A stretch of DNA of 49,277 nucleotides. Origin: Rhodopirellula sp. SM50 (lineage in GTDB: Bacteria > Planctomycetota > Planctomycetia > Pirellulales > Pirellulaceae). How positions within the stretch are numbered: the stretch's first letter is position 1; each line of letters opens with the position of its first letter. The notes below the pieces were generated by a model. It saw only the letters and a program-made list of their open reading frames with translations. It was not told where the DNA came from and made no database searches. Below, one piece after another: positions 10,071 through 19,426 of the stretch. The stretch lies in assembly GCF_002289565.1 (NCBI RefSeq), contig NZ_NTFY01000002.1, positions 107,420 to 156,696 of the forward strand, read 5' to 3'. Made by a program: the position numbers and the translations under genes.

Positions 10071-10166
10071 CCTCTTCACCCTGCCACGATCTGGTCGCCG
10101 ACCACCCCCCTAATTGGAATAGTGAACAGGGCGTCCGAGCGTCCGGCGCTGCCGACCGTGCAAGCG

Positions 10167-11045
10167 CTACAGCGACCGCAGATACTCCGCGCTTTGCTGA
10201 ATGCTTTTGACCGGGTGCGGCGAGTGGTCTTGCTCGACGTGGCAGTGTGACACGCCGGCATCCGCCGCAGCGGCCAGAATCGGTTCCATCGGGATCACGC
10301 CGTTGCCCAGTTCCTTGAACGCTTCCTTGGGGATGCCGTCGTATTGCGGCGGCGTGACGGATCGATCCAGGTCCTTGAGGTGCAACTGCGTCACGCGTCC
10401 GGAGAGTTTGCGAATCAGATCGGCGGCATCCAAGCCACCCACGGCGACCCAAAAGACGTCGATTTCAAACTTCATGTCCTCTGAAAACTGTTCGACAAAA
10501 ACGTCGTAACCACACTTACCGCCCTCCAGCGGTTTGAATTCAAAGGCGTGATTGTGATAGGCCAATTGAATCCCCGCGCGTTTCGCTTTCTCGGCCGCAA
10601 CGTTGCACCGCTCCGCGACCCGCTTGTACTGGTCCAATGAACCCCGCAGTTCGGCTCCCAGGTACGGGACCACGACGTGGGTCAGTCCCAGGTCGTTGGC
10701 TTTGTCGAGCAGTGCTTCAAACGGCTGAACACCTTTCTGGTCAGGCTTTAGGATTCCGTCGGTGTTGATGTGCGACGAATGGACCGCCATCCCATTGGCT
10801 TTGGCTTCGCGAATCATGTCGTCGGCGCCGGGAAACCCATACGGTTCGACTTGTTTGTACCCCGCCGCGGCAACTGCTTTCAACGTGCCCGCGACGTCCT
10901 TGCCGATCTCGTTCCGCAGCGTGTAGAGCTGAATCCCGATCTCGTTGCGATACTTGTTGTCCGAATCCAGGGCGCTGAGCCACTTGGATTGAGTCAGGGC
11001 GGCGGTCAGCGCTGCACCGGTCGCAATGAATTGACGTCGTTTCAT
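10167..11045 (-). CDS. Tat-exported sugar phosphate isomerase/epimerase-like protein
   Basis: The protein has 292 residues and an xylose-isomerase-like TIM barrel (AP endonuclease 2 superfamily). It starts with a twin-arginine signal, MKRRQFIATGAALTAAL, so it is probably folded in the cytoplasm and exported. The barrel begins with IGIQLYTLRNEIG and includes AYHNHAFEF and FEIDVFWVAVGG, which carry the usual metal ligand positions, then HLKDLD and HCHVEQD near the end. Substrate specificity is not readable; many such proteins in planctomycetes act on sugars or inositol derivatives. The ATG at 11045 is chosen because it begins the Tat signal. It lies downstream of gltD on the same strand, separated by palindromes. 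Confidence 0.88.
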   Translation of the reverse strand: MKRRQFIATGAALTAALTQSKWLSALDSDNKYRNEIGIQLYTLRNEIGKDVAGTLKAVAAAGYKQVEPYGFPGADDMIREAKANGMAVHSSHINTDGILKPDQKGVQPFEALLDKANDLGLTHVVVPYLGAELRGSLDQYKRVAERCNVAAEKAKRAGIQLAYHNHAFEFKPLEGGKCGYDVFVEQFSEDMKFEIDVFWVAVGGLDAADLIRKLSGRVTQLHLKDLDRSVTPPQYDGIPKEAFKELGNGVIPMEPILAAAADAGVSHCHVEQDHSPHPVKSIQQSAEYLRSL

Positions 11046-11140
11046 GGTCGTGATGGTGTGTGGGGGGGACGAAAAGCAAAGGAGATCGATGAACAATCGT
11101 ATCGAGAAACAATCGTGGGGCGTGTCGGCAATCCCCACGC

Positions 11141-11215
11141 GATCAGCCGGTTCGCGCACGCGTTCGGGCCCCGTGCATGAATACGCGGGGCCCGTAAGCT
11201 GGCGCCCACCGGCTA
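11141..11215. repeat. Palindromic repeat, GATCAGCCGG family
   Basis: GATCAGCCGGTTCGCGC (11141-11157) is repeated exactly at 49017-49033. GGCCCGTAAGCTGGCGCC (11189-11206) is repeated with two changes at 48978-48995. The two halves are arranged in opposite order at the two sites. Inside this copy CGGGCCCCG (11165-11173) pairs perfectly with CGGGGCCCG (11186-11194). It looks like a dispersed non-coding palindromic element. Confidence 0.7.
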
Positions 11216-11227
11216 ACGACCGGTGGG
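11205..11227 (-). terminator. Hairpin downstream of gltD
   Basis: A perfect 8-bp stem, CCCACCGG (11205-11212) and CCGGTGGG (11220-11227), has a 7-base loop. It begins 24 bp after the gltD stop and overlaps the edge of the palindromic repeat. There is no clear T-run, so termination is likely but not certain. Confidence 0.45.
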
Positions 11228-11251
11228 GCACATCGATTGGAAACCGCGGCG

Positions 11252-12754
11252 TCAACCGACTTGCATCGCCGTTCCCATCGTAACCCCTGGCGCCGGCAAG
11301 TTGCTCTCGCCTTGCAGAAAAAGATCGATCGCGCGAGCGGCGCCCCGCCCCTCATTGATCGCCCACACGACCAGGCTCTGGCCGCGGCGACAGTCACCGG
11401 CGGCAAAGACCTTGTCGATGTTCGTCGCAAACTGGCCGTGTTCAGCCTTGAAATTGCTCCGCGGATCGGTCTCCATCCCCAGCGACTCGGGGACGTATTG
11501 TTCCGGCCCCAAGAATCCCATCGACAGCAGAATCAATTGGGCAGGCCACTGTTTTTCGGACCCTTCGACCTCGGCCATCTGCCACTTCCCGGACGCGTCT
11601 TTGGTCCATTCCACTTCGACGGTCTTGATGCCCGCGAGTTCGCCGGCGTCGTCGACGACGAATTCCTTGCTGAGGATCTGGTACTCGCGAGGATCGCGGC
11701 CGAACTTGGCTTCGGCTTCTTCGTGCCCGTAATCGACGCGGAAGATGCGCGGCCATTCCGGCCAAGGATTGTCCGACGCGCGCTCTTGCGGCGGTTTGGG
11801 CAGCAGTTCGAAATTGACCAGGCTGCGGCAACCGTGTCGCAAACTGGTCGCAATGCAGTCGGTTCCGGTGTCACCACCCCCGATTACGATCACGTCTTTG
11901 CCTTCGGCGCTGATGAACCCGTCGCCGAGCGTTTCTCCGTGCACGCTTTGACGCGTGTTGGCGGTCAAAAACTCCATCGCAAAATGAACGCCCTTGGCGT
12001 CCCGGTTCGGGATCGGCAGGTCGCGCGGTTTCGTGGCGCCACACGCCAACAGCACCGCGTCGTTTTCATTGACCAACTCCTTGGGGTCCACGTCGACGCC
12101 GACGTTCACGCCGGTCACGAACTTGATCCCTTCGGCACTCATCTTGTCCACGCGGCGCTGGACCGCTTCCTTGGAAAGCTTCATGTTTGGAATGCCGTAC
12201 TGCAGCAATCCGCCGATGCGATTGGCGCGTTCGTAAACGGTCACATTGTGACCGGCTTTGTTCAACTGATCCGCCGCGGTCAATCCGGCCGGGCCGCTGC
12301 CGACAATCGCAACCGACTTACCGGTTCGGCTTTCCGGTGGTTCGGGCACGATCCAGCCTTCTTCCCAAGCCCGGTCGACGATCGCGTTTTCAATGTTCTT
12401 GATCGTCACCGGCGGATGATTGATTCCCAACACACAGGACCCCTCGCACGGCGCCGGACAGGTGCGTCCGGTGAACTCAGGAAAGTTATTGGTCTTGTGC
12501 AACCGCTCGATCGCTTCCTTCCAACGGTTGTTGTAGACCAAGTCGTTCCATTCGGGGATCAGGTTATCGATCGGACATCCCGTGCCGGACTGACAAAACG
12601 GGACGCCGCAATCCATGCAACGGGCGCCTTGTTCGCGGAGGTGATCGATTTTGTGTTCGGTGTAGATTTCGTCGTAATCGTTCAGCCGAACGACCGGCAA
12701 TCGCCACGGTACTTTTTTACGATCAAACTCTTTGAATCCGGTTGCCTTTCCCAT
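11252..12754 (-). CDS. gltD: Glutamate synthase small subunit
   Basis: GltD passes electrons from NADPH through FAD and iron-sulfur clusters to GltB, which makes glutamate from glutamine and 2-oxoglutarate. The 500 residues fit the family. Cys46, Cys49, Cys54 and Cys60, with Cys99, Cys103 and Cys107, form the cluster-binding set. The FAD motif GSGPAG is at 152-157 and the NADPH motif GGGDTG at 292-297. A final FAD contact region contains [18 protein letters not shown]. The ATG at 12754 starts the conserved MGKATGF sequence; the open frame runs further upstream into the repeat but is not conserved there. It follows gltB by 93 bp and is presumably co-transcribed. Confidence 0.96.
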   Translation of the reverse strand: MGKATGFKEFDRKKVPWRLPVVRLNDYDEIYTEHKIDHLREQGARCMDCGVPFCQSGTGCPIDNLIPEWNDLVYNNRWKEAIERLHKTNNFPEFTGRTCPAPCEGSCVLGINHPPVTIKNIENAIVDRAWEEGWIVPEPPESRTGKSVAIVGSGPAGLTAADQLNKAGHNVTVYERANRIGGLLQYGIPNMKLSKEAVQRRVDKMSAEGIKFVTGVNVGVDVDPKELVNENDAVLLACGATKPRDLPIPNRDAKGVHFAMEFLTANTRQSVHGETLGDGFISAEGKDVIVIGGGDTGTDCIATSLRHGCRSLVNFELLPKPPQERASDNPWPEWPRIFRVDYGHEEAEAKFGRDPREYQILSKEFVVDDAGELAGIKTVEVEWTKDASGKWQMAEVEGSEKQWPAQLILLSMGFLGPEQYVPESLGMETDPRSNFKAEHGQFATNIDKVFAAGDCRRGQSLVVWAINEGRGAARAIDLFLQGESNLPAPGVTMGTAMQVG

Positions 12755-12805
12755 CAGTCTGCTCTTGGTCTTACGTTTTGAATGTGTTGGAAGTGAAGTT
12801 ATTGC

Positions 12806-12849
12806 GGCAAGCTGGAAGCTTGTTGCTGCGGTTGGCAAGCTGGAAGCTT
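12806..12849. repeat. Two direct copies of GGCAAGCTGGAAGCTT
   Basis: The copies are at 12806-12821 and 12834-12849, 28 bp apart, between gltB and gltD. The second copy contains part of the gltB stop codon (TAA on the minus strand at 12850-12848). The same sequence recurs inverted at 21269-21329 inside another gene, which marks it as a dispersed repeat family. Confidence 0.75.
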
Positions 12850-15800
12850 ACCCCACTGGCGCTGCTTGTTCTTTCTGTGCCAGCAGCACGCGTTTGTAGT
12901 CCACGGGCATGACTTTGACGCACTGGGACAGGAACGTGTCCCAATCCTCGAGTGCTTCGGCGGCGACTTCGCTACCGGTGTACTGCTTGTGCCGAGTGAT
13001 CAACTCTTTGATTTCGGCTTCCTCGTCCGAATCGTCGACCCGCTCCAATTCGACCAATGCCAGATTGCACTTGATATTGAAATCACCGTTGCGGTCCCAA
13101 ACGTAGGCGATCCCGCCGGACATTCCGGCGGCAAAGTTGCGACCGGTTTCACCGAGGATCACGACGCGACCGCCCGTCATGTATTCACAACCATGATCGC
13201 CGACGCCTTCGACGACGGTCTTGGCACCGCTATTTCGCACACAGAACCGCTCGGCCGCACGACCGCGGAAAAACGCTTCACCGCCGGTCGCCCCGTACAA
13301 GCACACGTTGCCGACCAAGATATTCTCTTGCGACTTGAAACTGCTCTGCTTGGGCGGATAGACGATGATGCGACCACCGCTGAGTCCCTTGCCGACGTAA
13401 TCGTTGGCGTCGCCTTCCAAGTCGATGGTGATGCCGTGGGCCAAGAACGCCCCCAGACTTTGTCCCGCCGATCCGGTCAATTGAAGTCGAATGGTGTCGT
13501 CGGGCAGCCCTATTTGGCCGTAGACCTTGGCGACCTCGTTACTGAGGATCGTTCCCACGGTCCGGTTGATATTGATGATCGGTGATTCGATCACAATCGG
13601 TTCTTTGGTTTCGATCGACTTGCGTGCCTGGTCCAGCAACACCGTTATGTCCAATGATTTTTCCAGACCGTGATCTTGGGTCTGGCTGCAAATCACTTGA
13701 ACGTCCGGATGCGGCTTGGTCGCGACCCGCAAGATCGCGGTCAAATCCAAACCGTCCGCCTTCCAGTGTTTGATCGCGTCGTCAGTGTGCAACACATCGC
13801 TGCGGCCGACCATTTCATCGATCGTTCGGAAACCGAGTTCGGCCATGATACGACGCGCTTCTTCGGCCACCATGAACAGGTAGTTGACGACATGCTCCGG
13901 CTTGCCGGTGAACTTCTCACGCAGGTAGGGATCTTGAGTCGCGATCCCGACCGGGCAGGTGTTCAGATGGCACTTCCGCATCATGATGCAACCGAGCGTG
14001 ATCAGCGGCGCGGTCGAAAAGCCGAATTCTTCGGCCCCGAGCAATGCGGCGATGACAACGTCGCGTCCGGTCTTGAGTCCACCGTCGGTCTGCAACACCA
14101 CGCGGCTACGCAGATTGTTCAACACCAGCACCTGGTGCGTCTCGGCAATCCCCAGCTCCCACGGCAAACCGGCATGCTTGATACTGGTCAACGGCGAGGC
14201 CCCGGTTCCGCCGGTGTCGCCGGAGATCAGAATGTGATCTGCAAACGCCTTGGCAACACCGCTGGCGATCACCCCGACGCCGACTTCGGAAACCAGTTTG
14301 ACGCTGATCCGGGCGGCACGATTCGCGTTTTTCAAATCGTGAATCAACTGCGCCAGGTCTTCGATCGAGTAGATGTCGTGGTGCGGCGGAGGACTGATCA
14401 GGCCCACACCCGGCGTGCTGTAACGAATCCGGGCGATGTTGTCGTCGACCTTCTTCCCCGGCAGCTCACCGCCTTCACCCGGCTTGGCTCCCTGCGAAAT
14501 CTTGATCTGGATCTCATCGGCATTGGTCAAGTATTCGATCGTGACGCCGAAGCGGCCCGAGGCGACCTGTTTGATCGCCGAACGTTTGGAATCGCCGTTT
14601 TCGAGCGGTTGGAATCGCAACGGGTCTTCACCGCCCTCGCCGGTGTTGCTTTTCCCGCCCAGACGGTTCATCGCGATCGCCAAGGTTTCGTGCGATTCGG
14701 CGCTGATGCTGCCAAAGCTCATCGCGCCGGTGCAGAACCGTTTGACGATTTCCGACGCCGGTTGAACTTCCTCCAACGGGATCGCGTTTCCGGTTTCCTT
14801 GAATCGCAGCAACCCGCGAAGGGTGCAGCGGGAGCGGTTGTCGGAATTAATTTTGTCTGCGAACTTCCAGTAGGCGTCTTCGTTGTTGTTCCGCGCGGCG
14901 ATCTGCAAGTCGGCGATCGAATCGGGCGACCAGGCGTGCTTTTCCCCTTCGGCCCGCCAATGAAACTCGCCCAGGTTGGGCAGGGTCGGCAGATTGTCGC
15001 TCTTGCGTTTGGGATACCCCAAAGCATGGCGACGGAGCGTTTCTTCGGCGATCACGTCAAAGGAAACGCCCTGAATTCGGCTGGCCGTTCCGACGAAGCA
15101 CTTGGCGATCACTTCGTCCTTCAATCCCAGGGCTTCAAAGATCTGGGCACCCTTGTAGCTTTGCAGCGTGCTGATCCCCATCTTGGCCATCACCTTGAGC
15201 ATGCCCTTGGCGACGCCCTTGCGATAGCTGGCGACGATTTTGTCATCATCCAGCGACGGGTCCATCAACGCGTCGCGGCGTGCTTGCCAAAGCGCTTCAA
15301 AGGCCAGATAGGGATTGATCGCATCGGCACCGTAACCGATCAACAGGCAGTGGTGGTGGACCTCACGAGCCTCACCCGTTTCGATCACCAAACCGATTCG
15401 CGTCCGCTTGGCCTGTTTGACCAAGTGATGATGGACCGCTCCGGTGGCCAACAGGGCGCTGACCGGGACGCGGTTGGGTCCGATCTTGCGGTCCGAAAGA
15501 ACCACCAATTCAATCCCCTCGTCGGCCGCCGATTCCGCCTCGGCTGAAATTCGGTCCAGCGTTGCTTGCAGCCCCGCCTTGCCTTCGCTGCGATCGAAGG
15601 TGATGTCGATCACGCGACTTTGCCAGCCTTCGTGATTGATGTGTGACAGCGCGGCGAGTTCCTCGTTGGTCAGAATCGGGTGCTCGACCAACAAACGGTG
15701 GCAGTGCGCCGGCGTTGCGTCCAACAGGTTTTGCTCGGGGCCGATGTAGCATTCCAGCGACATGATCACCTCTTCGCGAATCGAATCGATCGCCGGGTTG

Positions 15801-17425
15801 GTGACTTGCGCGAACAGCTGCTTGAAATAGTCATAGATCATGCGGGGCTTGTCCGACAAACACGCCAACGCGCTGTCGTTGCCCATCGAACCGACCGGGT
15901 CACGCAGGTCTCGGACCAGCGGACGCAACATGAAGTTCATCGTTTCGCTGGTGTATCCGAACGCCTGCATGCGGTGCAGCAGCGTGTCACTGTCAAACCC
16001 GTGCGGTTCCGCTTCCGGATGCAGGTCCGACAGACGGATGCGTTCTTGACGGAGCCAATCGCCATACGGCATCGCTTTGGCGAAATTGGTTTTCAGCTCC
16101 TCGTCGGGAATCAGTCGCCCCTGTTCGAAATCGATCAGGAACATCTTGCCCGGTTGCAAACGGCCCTTCTCTTTGACGATGGCCGGATCGACCGGCAACA
16201 CACCGACCTCGCTGGCCATGATCACGCGGTCGTCGTGGGTGACGTAGTAACGACTGGGACGCAAACCGTTTCGGTCGAGCGTCGCGCCGATGTATTTGCC
16301 GTCGGTAAACGCGATCGATGCCGGACCGTCCCAGGGTTCCATCATGCACGAGAAATACTCGTAGAACGCCCGCTTGTCCTCGCTCATCGAGTCGTGTTTC
16401 TGCCAGGCTTCGGGAACCATCATCATGATGGCTTCCTGCAACGTGCGTCCGTTCATCAACAGGAACTCGAGCACGTTGTCGAACGTTCCCGAATCGCTGC
16501 AATCGGGCTCGACGACGGGGAACAGTTTTTGCAACTCATCGCCGAACAACTTGCTTTCGGCGGTCCCCTGACGTGCCTTCATCCAGTTGCTGTTGCCACG
16601 CAACGTGTTGATCTCGCCGTTGTGGCTCATGAATCGCAGCGGCTGGGCGCGGTCCCAACTGGGGAACGTGTTGGTCGAAAATCGGCTGTGGACCATCGCC
16701 AGGTGCGTTTCGAAATCCGGGTCGCGGAGATCGGGGTAATACGGCAACAGCTGCGCCGGCGTCAGCATCCCCTTGTAGATGATCACCTTGGTGCTGAGCG
16801 AGCAAATGTAGAACATCAGCGCCTGTTTGAGCGTCTTGCTGCCGCGCAACAGGTGGCTGGCACGCTTGCGAATCATGTACAGCTCACGCTCGAACGCTTC
16901 GCCCTTGAGTCCATCGGCGGCACCGACAAACAGCTGTTCGATCACCGGTTCGGCGGCACGCGCGGTGGGACCGACATCGGCAAAATCGGTCGCCTGGTGC
17001 ACGTCGCGCCAGCCGTAGAACACCTGTCCGCGATCGGCGATCAGCTTTTCAATCGTCTGCTTGCACTCGGCCCGCTCGTCGGCGTCTTGGGGCAGGAAGA
17101 CCAACCCGGCGCTGAATCGCCCCGGCTCGGGCAACTCCACGCCCAAGTCTTCCTTGGCCACCTTGGCGAGAAACTTGTGCGGCAGACCACACATCATGCC
17201 GCAGCCGTCACCGGTGTTGGGTTCGCAACCGCATGCACCACGGTGATCCATCGCGCGGAGAATCTCGTCGGCATCGAGCACGTTTTGATGGCTCGGAACA
17301 CCCTTGATGTGAGCGATGAACCCGACGCCACACGCATCTTTCTCGTGCTCAGGGTCGTACAACCCTTGCTTCTTGGGCAGGTGAAACAGTGGATCACGCA
17401 TCTCGATTTCTTTCGTTGATGTCAT
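12848..17425 (-). CDS. gltB: Glutamate synthase large subunit
   Basis: The protein has 1525 residues, the full length of bacterial GltB. The N-terminal class II glutamine amidotransferase domain carries nucleophile Cys32 in DACGVGFIAH, so the first 31 residues should be removed on maturation. The central domain and the FMN-binding synthase domain follow, with the loop CIMMRKCHLNTCPVG giving the three cysteines of the 3Fe-4S cluster. A GXGXG beta-helix domain ends the protein, with repeated glycine patterns such as GNVCLYGATGGEAFFRG and MTGGRVVILGETG. The start ATG at 17425 has no clear ribosome site; an alternative ATG lies at 17401. The last residues and the stop fall in a dispersed repeat. 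Confidence 0.97.
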   Translation of the reverse strand: MTSTKEIEMRDPLFHLPKKQGLYDPEHEKDACGVGFIAHIKGVPSHQNVLDADEILRAMDHRGACGCEPNTGDGCGMMCGLPHKFLAKVAKEDLGVELPEPGRFSAGLVFLPQDADERAECKQTIEKLIADRGQVFYGWRDVHQATDFADVGPTARAAEPVIEQLFVGAADGLKGEAFERELYMIRKRASHLLRGSKTLKQALMFYICSLSTKVIIYKGMLTPAQLLPYYPDLRDPDFETHLAMVHSRFSTNTFPSWDRAQPLRFMSHNGEINTLRGNSNWMKARQGTAESKLFGDELQKLFPVVEPDCSDSGTFDNVLEFLLMNGRTLQEAIMMMVPEAWQKHDSMSEDKRAFYEYFSCMMEPWDGPASIAFTDGKYIGATLDRNGLRPSRYYVTHDDRVIMASEVGVLPVDPAIVKEKGRLQPGKMFLIDFEQGRLIPDEELKTNFAKAMPYGDWLRQERIRLSDLHPEAEPHGFDSDTLLHRMQAFGYTSETMNFMLRPLVRDLRDPVGSMGNDSALACLSDKPRMIYDYFKQLFAQVTNPAIDSIREEVIMSLECYIGPEQNLLDATPAHCHRLLVEHPILTNEELAALSHINHEGWQSRVIDITFDRSEGKAGLQATLDRISAEAESAADEGIELVVLSDRKIGPNRVPVSALLATGAVHHHLVKQAKRTRIGLVIETGEAREVHHHCLLIGYGADAINPYLAFEALWQARRDALMDPSLDDDKIVASYRKGVAKGMLKVMAKMGISTLQSYKGAQIFEALGLKDEVIAKCFVGTASRIQGVSFDVIAEETLRRHALGYPKRKSDNLPTLPNLGEFHWRAEGEKHAWSPDSIADLQIAARNNNEDAYWKFADKINSDNRSRCTLRGLLRFKETGNAIPLEEVQPASEIVKRFCTGAMSFGSISAESHETLAIAMNRLGGKSNTGEGGEDPLRFQPLENGDSKRSAIKQVASGRFGVTIEYLTNADEIQIKISQGAKPGEGGELPGKKVDDNIARIRYSTPGVGLISPPPHHDIYSIEDLAQLIHDLKNANRAARISVKLVSEVGVGVIASGVAKAFADHILISGDTGGTGASPLTSIKHAGLPWELGIAETHQVLVLNNLRSRVVLQTDGGLKTGRDVVIAALLGAEEFGFSTAPLITLGCIMMRKCHLNTCPVGIATQDPYLREKFTGKPEHVVNYLFMVAEEARRIMAELGFRTIDEMVGRSDVLHTDDAIKHWKADGLDLTAILRVATKPHPDVQVICSQTQDHGLEKSLDITVLLDQARKSIETKEPIVIESPIININRTVGTILSNEVAKVYGQIGLPDDTIRLQLTGSAGQSLGAFLAHGITIDLEGDANDYVGKGLSGGRIIVYPPKQSSFKSQENILVGNVCLYGATGGEAFFRGRAAERFCVRNSGAKTVVEGVGDHGCEYMTGGRVVILGETGRNFAAGMSGGIAYVWDRNGDFNIKCNLALVELERVDDSDEEAEIKELITRHKQYTGSEVAAEALEDWDTFLSQCVKVMPVDYKRVLLAQKEQAAPVG

Positions 17426-17527
17426 CGGAGTGAAGGCTTCAGTTTCGTGTGTGGGGATGATTCGCCTCTGCGGATGCGAACCGTGGTCTTGGTTGGTGTG
17501 TGATTTGAAAAGGGGTGTCGCAGCGAG

Positions 17528-18502
17528 TTAAGCGACGACGGAAGTACCGGGCGCGATCGGCGGCCCCTGCGATTGCGTCTTGTGCCGACTGCGTCCGCCG
17601 GGTTTGTCTCGGTCGGGTTCCAACGGGCGGCCCAACAACAGTGATCCGAATTCGTAACCGGCGGCACTCGGCCGGCCCGAACGTCGGAACACGATCCCAA
17701 GGGGACGGACCATCCGTAACGCACGACAGGCCACAACTCGCAACGCACCGGTCGCGGTCTCCCGCCGCACCGCCGCCTCGGGCAGAAACCCCGCACCGTC
17801 GTTGGCCTGGATCGCTCGCACGATCGAATCGGCATTGTCGAATTCGTTTCGAAAATCCACGCGGATCCCGGATCGCTTCAGCGTCGCGTCGATCATCCGC
17901 CGCAACTCAAGGCTGCGGTCGAATCCGATCATCTCGATGCCATCCAGATCCGACAGCTCCGCTTCGTTGCGGCGAGCCAACGGATGCCCGGAGGCACAAA
18001 CCAGTCGAACCGGTTCCTTCTGCCACGGCACGACGACGAGTTGCTTGTTCGTCTTGGGAAAACTGATCAGCCCGATCTCGGCATCGCCGTTGAGCACGTT
18101 TCGGATCACGGCCTCGTTTTGACCGTAACCGATTCGCACATCGACTTCCGGATACAAACGACCAAACTCCTCGATCGCTTCGGGCATATAACTCAGCCCC
18201 ACCGAATAGATCGCCGCGACATGCAACGGTCCAGTCAAGCCGCGCCCGGCCGTAATCACACGCTCTTCTAAACGGTGATACTCCGCCAAAATCTCTCGCA
18301 GTCCGCAGTGATAATTGGCCCCCGCGGCGGTCAACGACAACGGTCGTGTCGAACGATCGATCAGTTGAACGCCGAGTGATTCTTCGAGATGCTGGATCGC
18401 TTGACTCGCCGCACTCTGCGTCACGCCACGAGCGTCCGCAGCTTTGGAAAAGCTACGCAGCTGGGCGACGTCACAGAAAATCTCAAGCGTTCGTAGTTGC
18501 AA
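17528..18502 (-). CDS. LysR-family transcriptional regulator
   Basis: The protein has 324 residues. A winged helix-turn-helix occupies residues 1-60, with the LysR pattern FCDVAQLRSFSKAAD and VTQSAASQAIQHLE, followed by a periplasmic-binding-like effector domain from about residue 90 to 290. The tail after residue 290 is basic and Pro/Gly-rich. The start is a TTG at 18502, directly at the conserved first helix; no ATG fits. It lies 102 bp upstream of gltB on the same strand, so it may regulate nitrogen assimilation through gltBD, as some LysR proteins do. This is an inference from position only. A palindrome just upstream of the start suggests self-regulation. Confidence 0.92.
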   Translation of the reverse strand: MQLRTLEIFCDVAQLRSFSKAADARGVTQSAASQAIQHLEESLGVQLIDRSTRPLSLTAAGANYHCGLREILAEYHRLEERVITAGRGLTGPLHVAAIYSVGLSYMPEAIEEFGRLYPEVDVRIGYGQNEAVIRNVLNGDAEIGLISFPKTNKQLVVVPWQKEPVRLVCASGHPLARRNEAELSDLDGIEMIGFDRSLELRRMIDATLKRSGIRVDFRNEFDNADSIVRAIQANDGAGFLPEAAVRRETATGALRVVACRALRMVRPLGIVFRRSGRPSAAGYEFGSLLLGRPLEPDRDKPGGRSRHKTQSQGPPIAPGTSVVA

Positions 18503-18851
18503 TCGTGATCCAGTATTAGATGGCCTAATGTTGGCAGCCCAGACACTTCGGACTTGCTAATGCGAAGGTAAGCAGGCTTGAAACCGTCGTCAAGCCACGG
18601 AAGCCGGCGTCCACCCTCAGGGCACCTAAGGCGACTTGATCCGCCACTATCCGCCCGGAATGTTGATATCATTCGGGGGGACCGGGCAGGGCACTGGCGT
18701 TTTCCGGCACCCGATACGAACAGAATCACCGTCTTGGCGCGCTGAATCGCGCACCTCTTCGACGCCTTGCGTTCAACACGTATCGGGGAACGCTGATCAA
18801 GCCCGAAGTTCTGGCGCTGCATGGAGCGGCGAAACCCGATCCCAGCAACGC
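18503..18851. other. Intergenic region, 349 bp
   Basis: It lies between the LysR start and the stop of the small membrane protein gene. It contains the LysR box and an 8-of-9 hairpin at 18654-18678 (CCCGGAATG with CATTCGGGG) that could end the upstream transcript. The open frames here have no conserved look, and no RNA gene was seen. Confidence 0.5.
18515..18529. promoter_or_regulatory. Putative LysR operator (ATTAG-N5-CTAAT)
   Basis: ATTAG (18515-18519) and CTAAT (18525-18529) form a perfect palindrome with a 5-bp spacer and contain the T-N11-A arrangement typical of LysR boxes. It lies 12 bp before the start codon of the LysR gene, a position that suits repression of its own gene. Confidence 0.5.
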
Positions 18852-19112
18852 TCAATCACCGCTAGGCCGGAATCGCTGGGGAAGCGTGAACGAATAGATC
18901 ACGATCAGTGACCCAACGCTCAACACCAACCACGGAAACCACTCTTTGGGCTGCCAGGTGATCGTGGTCTGTCCGGCGATCGTGGAGGGACTGAAGAACT
19001 CTTTGGCGCTCGAACCGCGATCGGAGTAGATGTTCGCGCTGTCTATCACCAGTGATTCAAAACCGACGATGATCGCCATGATGCCCAGCGCAATAAAAAA
19101 TGCACGCCACAT
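18852..19112 (-). CDS. Small membrane protein with two helices
   Basis: The protein has 86 residues. Helix one spans about residues 4-24 (FFIALGIMAIIVGFESLVI), a polar loop of 30 residues contains STIAGQTTITWQPKEW, and helix two spans about 60-78 (FPWLVLSVGSLIVIYSFTL). It ends in a short basic tail. The sequence resembles small conserved planctomycete membrane proteins beginning MWRAFF, but the function is unknown. The hydrophobic pattern and lack of alternatives on either strand support a real gene. It is divergent from the next gene. Confidence 0.7.
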   Translation of the reverse strand: MWRAFFIALGIMAIIVGFESLVIDSANIYSDRGSSAKEFFSPSTIAGQTTITWQPKEWFPWLVLSVGSLIVIYSFTLPQRFRPSGD

Positions 19113-19426
19113 CGGAAGGTGTCTCCGGAAAAGGTGGTGAGGAGGGTGCCGAACGATCGCCTGCGGGAATCCCCCGCAATGATCGAGTCCGGCGATTGGT
19201 GCCTAAACGGTTCATCGTCCAAAGCAATGCTTGCAAATCAGCGAGAGCAACCCAGACGCTAGGAACGTCACGTTCGCGCTAAGAGGACCTTGGCTTTCGG
19301 CGTCGCTCCGATTCCCCCTCCAAACCAGCGTCGTCGGCGAGGGATCCACTCCACCCGTCGAGACCTATTCTGACCTAAGCTTCCGTTGAGTCATTCCTAC
19401 GGACCGCGCACGCCAGACGGATCAAG
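19113..19426. other. Divergent intergenic region, 314 bp
   Basis: It separates the minus-strand small membrane protein gene from the plus-strand gene at 19427 and must carry both promoters. No clear promoter boxes, repeat or RNA gene was seen. Confidence 0.5.

Larger units (their letters stand above)
9849..10166. other. Intergenic region, 318 bp
   Basis: It lies between the PilZ start and the stop of the sugar isomerase-like gene. It should hold the promoter of the PilZ gene. Visible structures are the terminator-like hairpin at 10040-10070 and an inverted pair GGCAGAATG (9944-9952) and CATTCTGCC (9994-10002). No credible small gene or tRNA was seen. Confidence 0.6.

Noticed and set aside
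11237..12781. 514-codon plus-strand frame opposite gltD
   Set aside because: GltD with all cysteine and nucleotide motifs is on the minus strand; the opposing frame lacks any motif.
13670..15547. 625-codon plus-strand frame opposite gltB
   Set aside because: It lies antisense within the fully conserved GltB coding sequence and has no recognisable domain.
15680..17419. 579-codon plus-strand frame opposite the gltB amidotransferase domain
   Set aside because: It is antisense shadow of a high-G+C conserved gene; its composition (many Arg, His, Gln) is typical of a wrong frame.
18421..18855. 144-codon minus-strand frame upstream of LysR
   Set aside because: It overlaps the LysR DNA-binding region in another frame and covers the gap with a regulatory palindrome.
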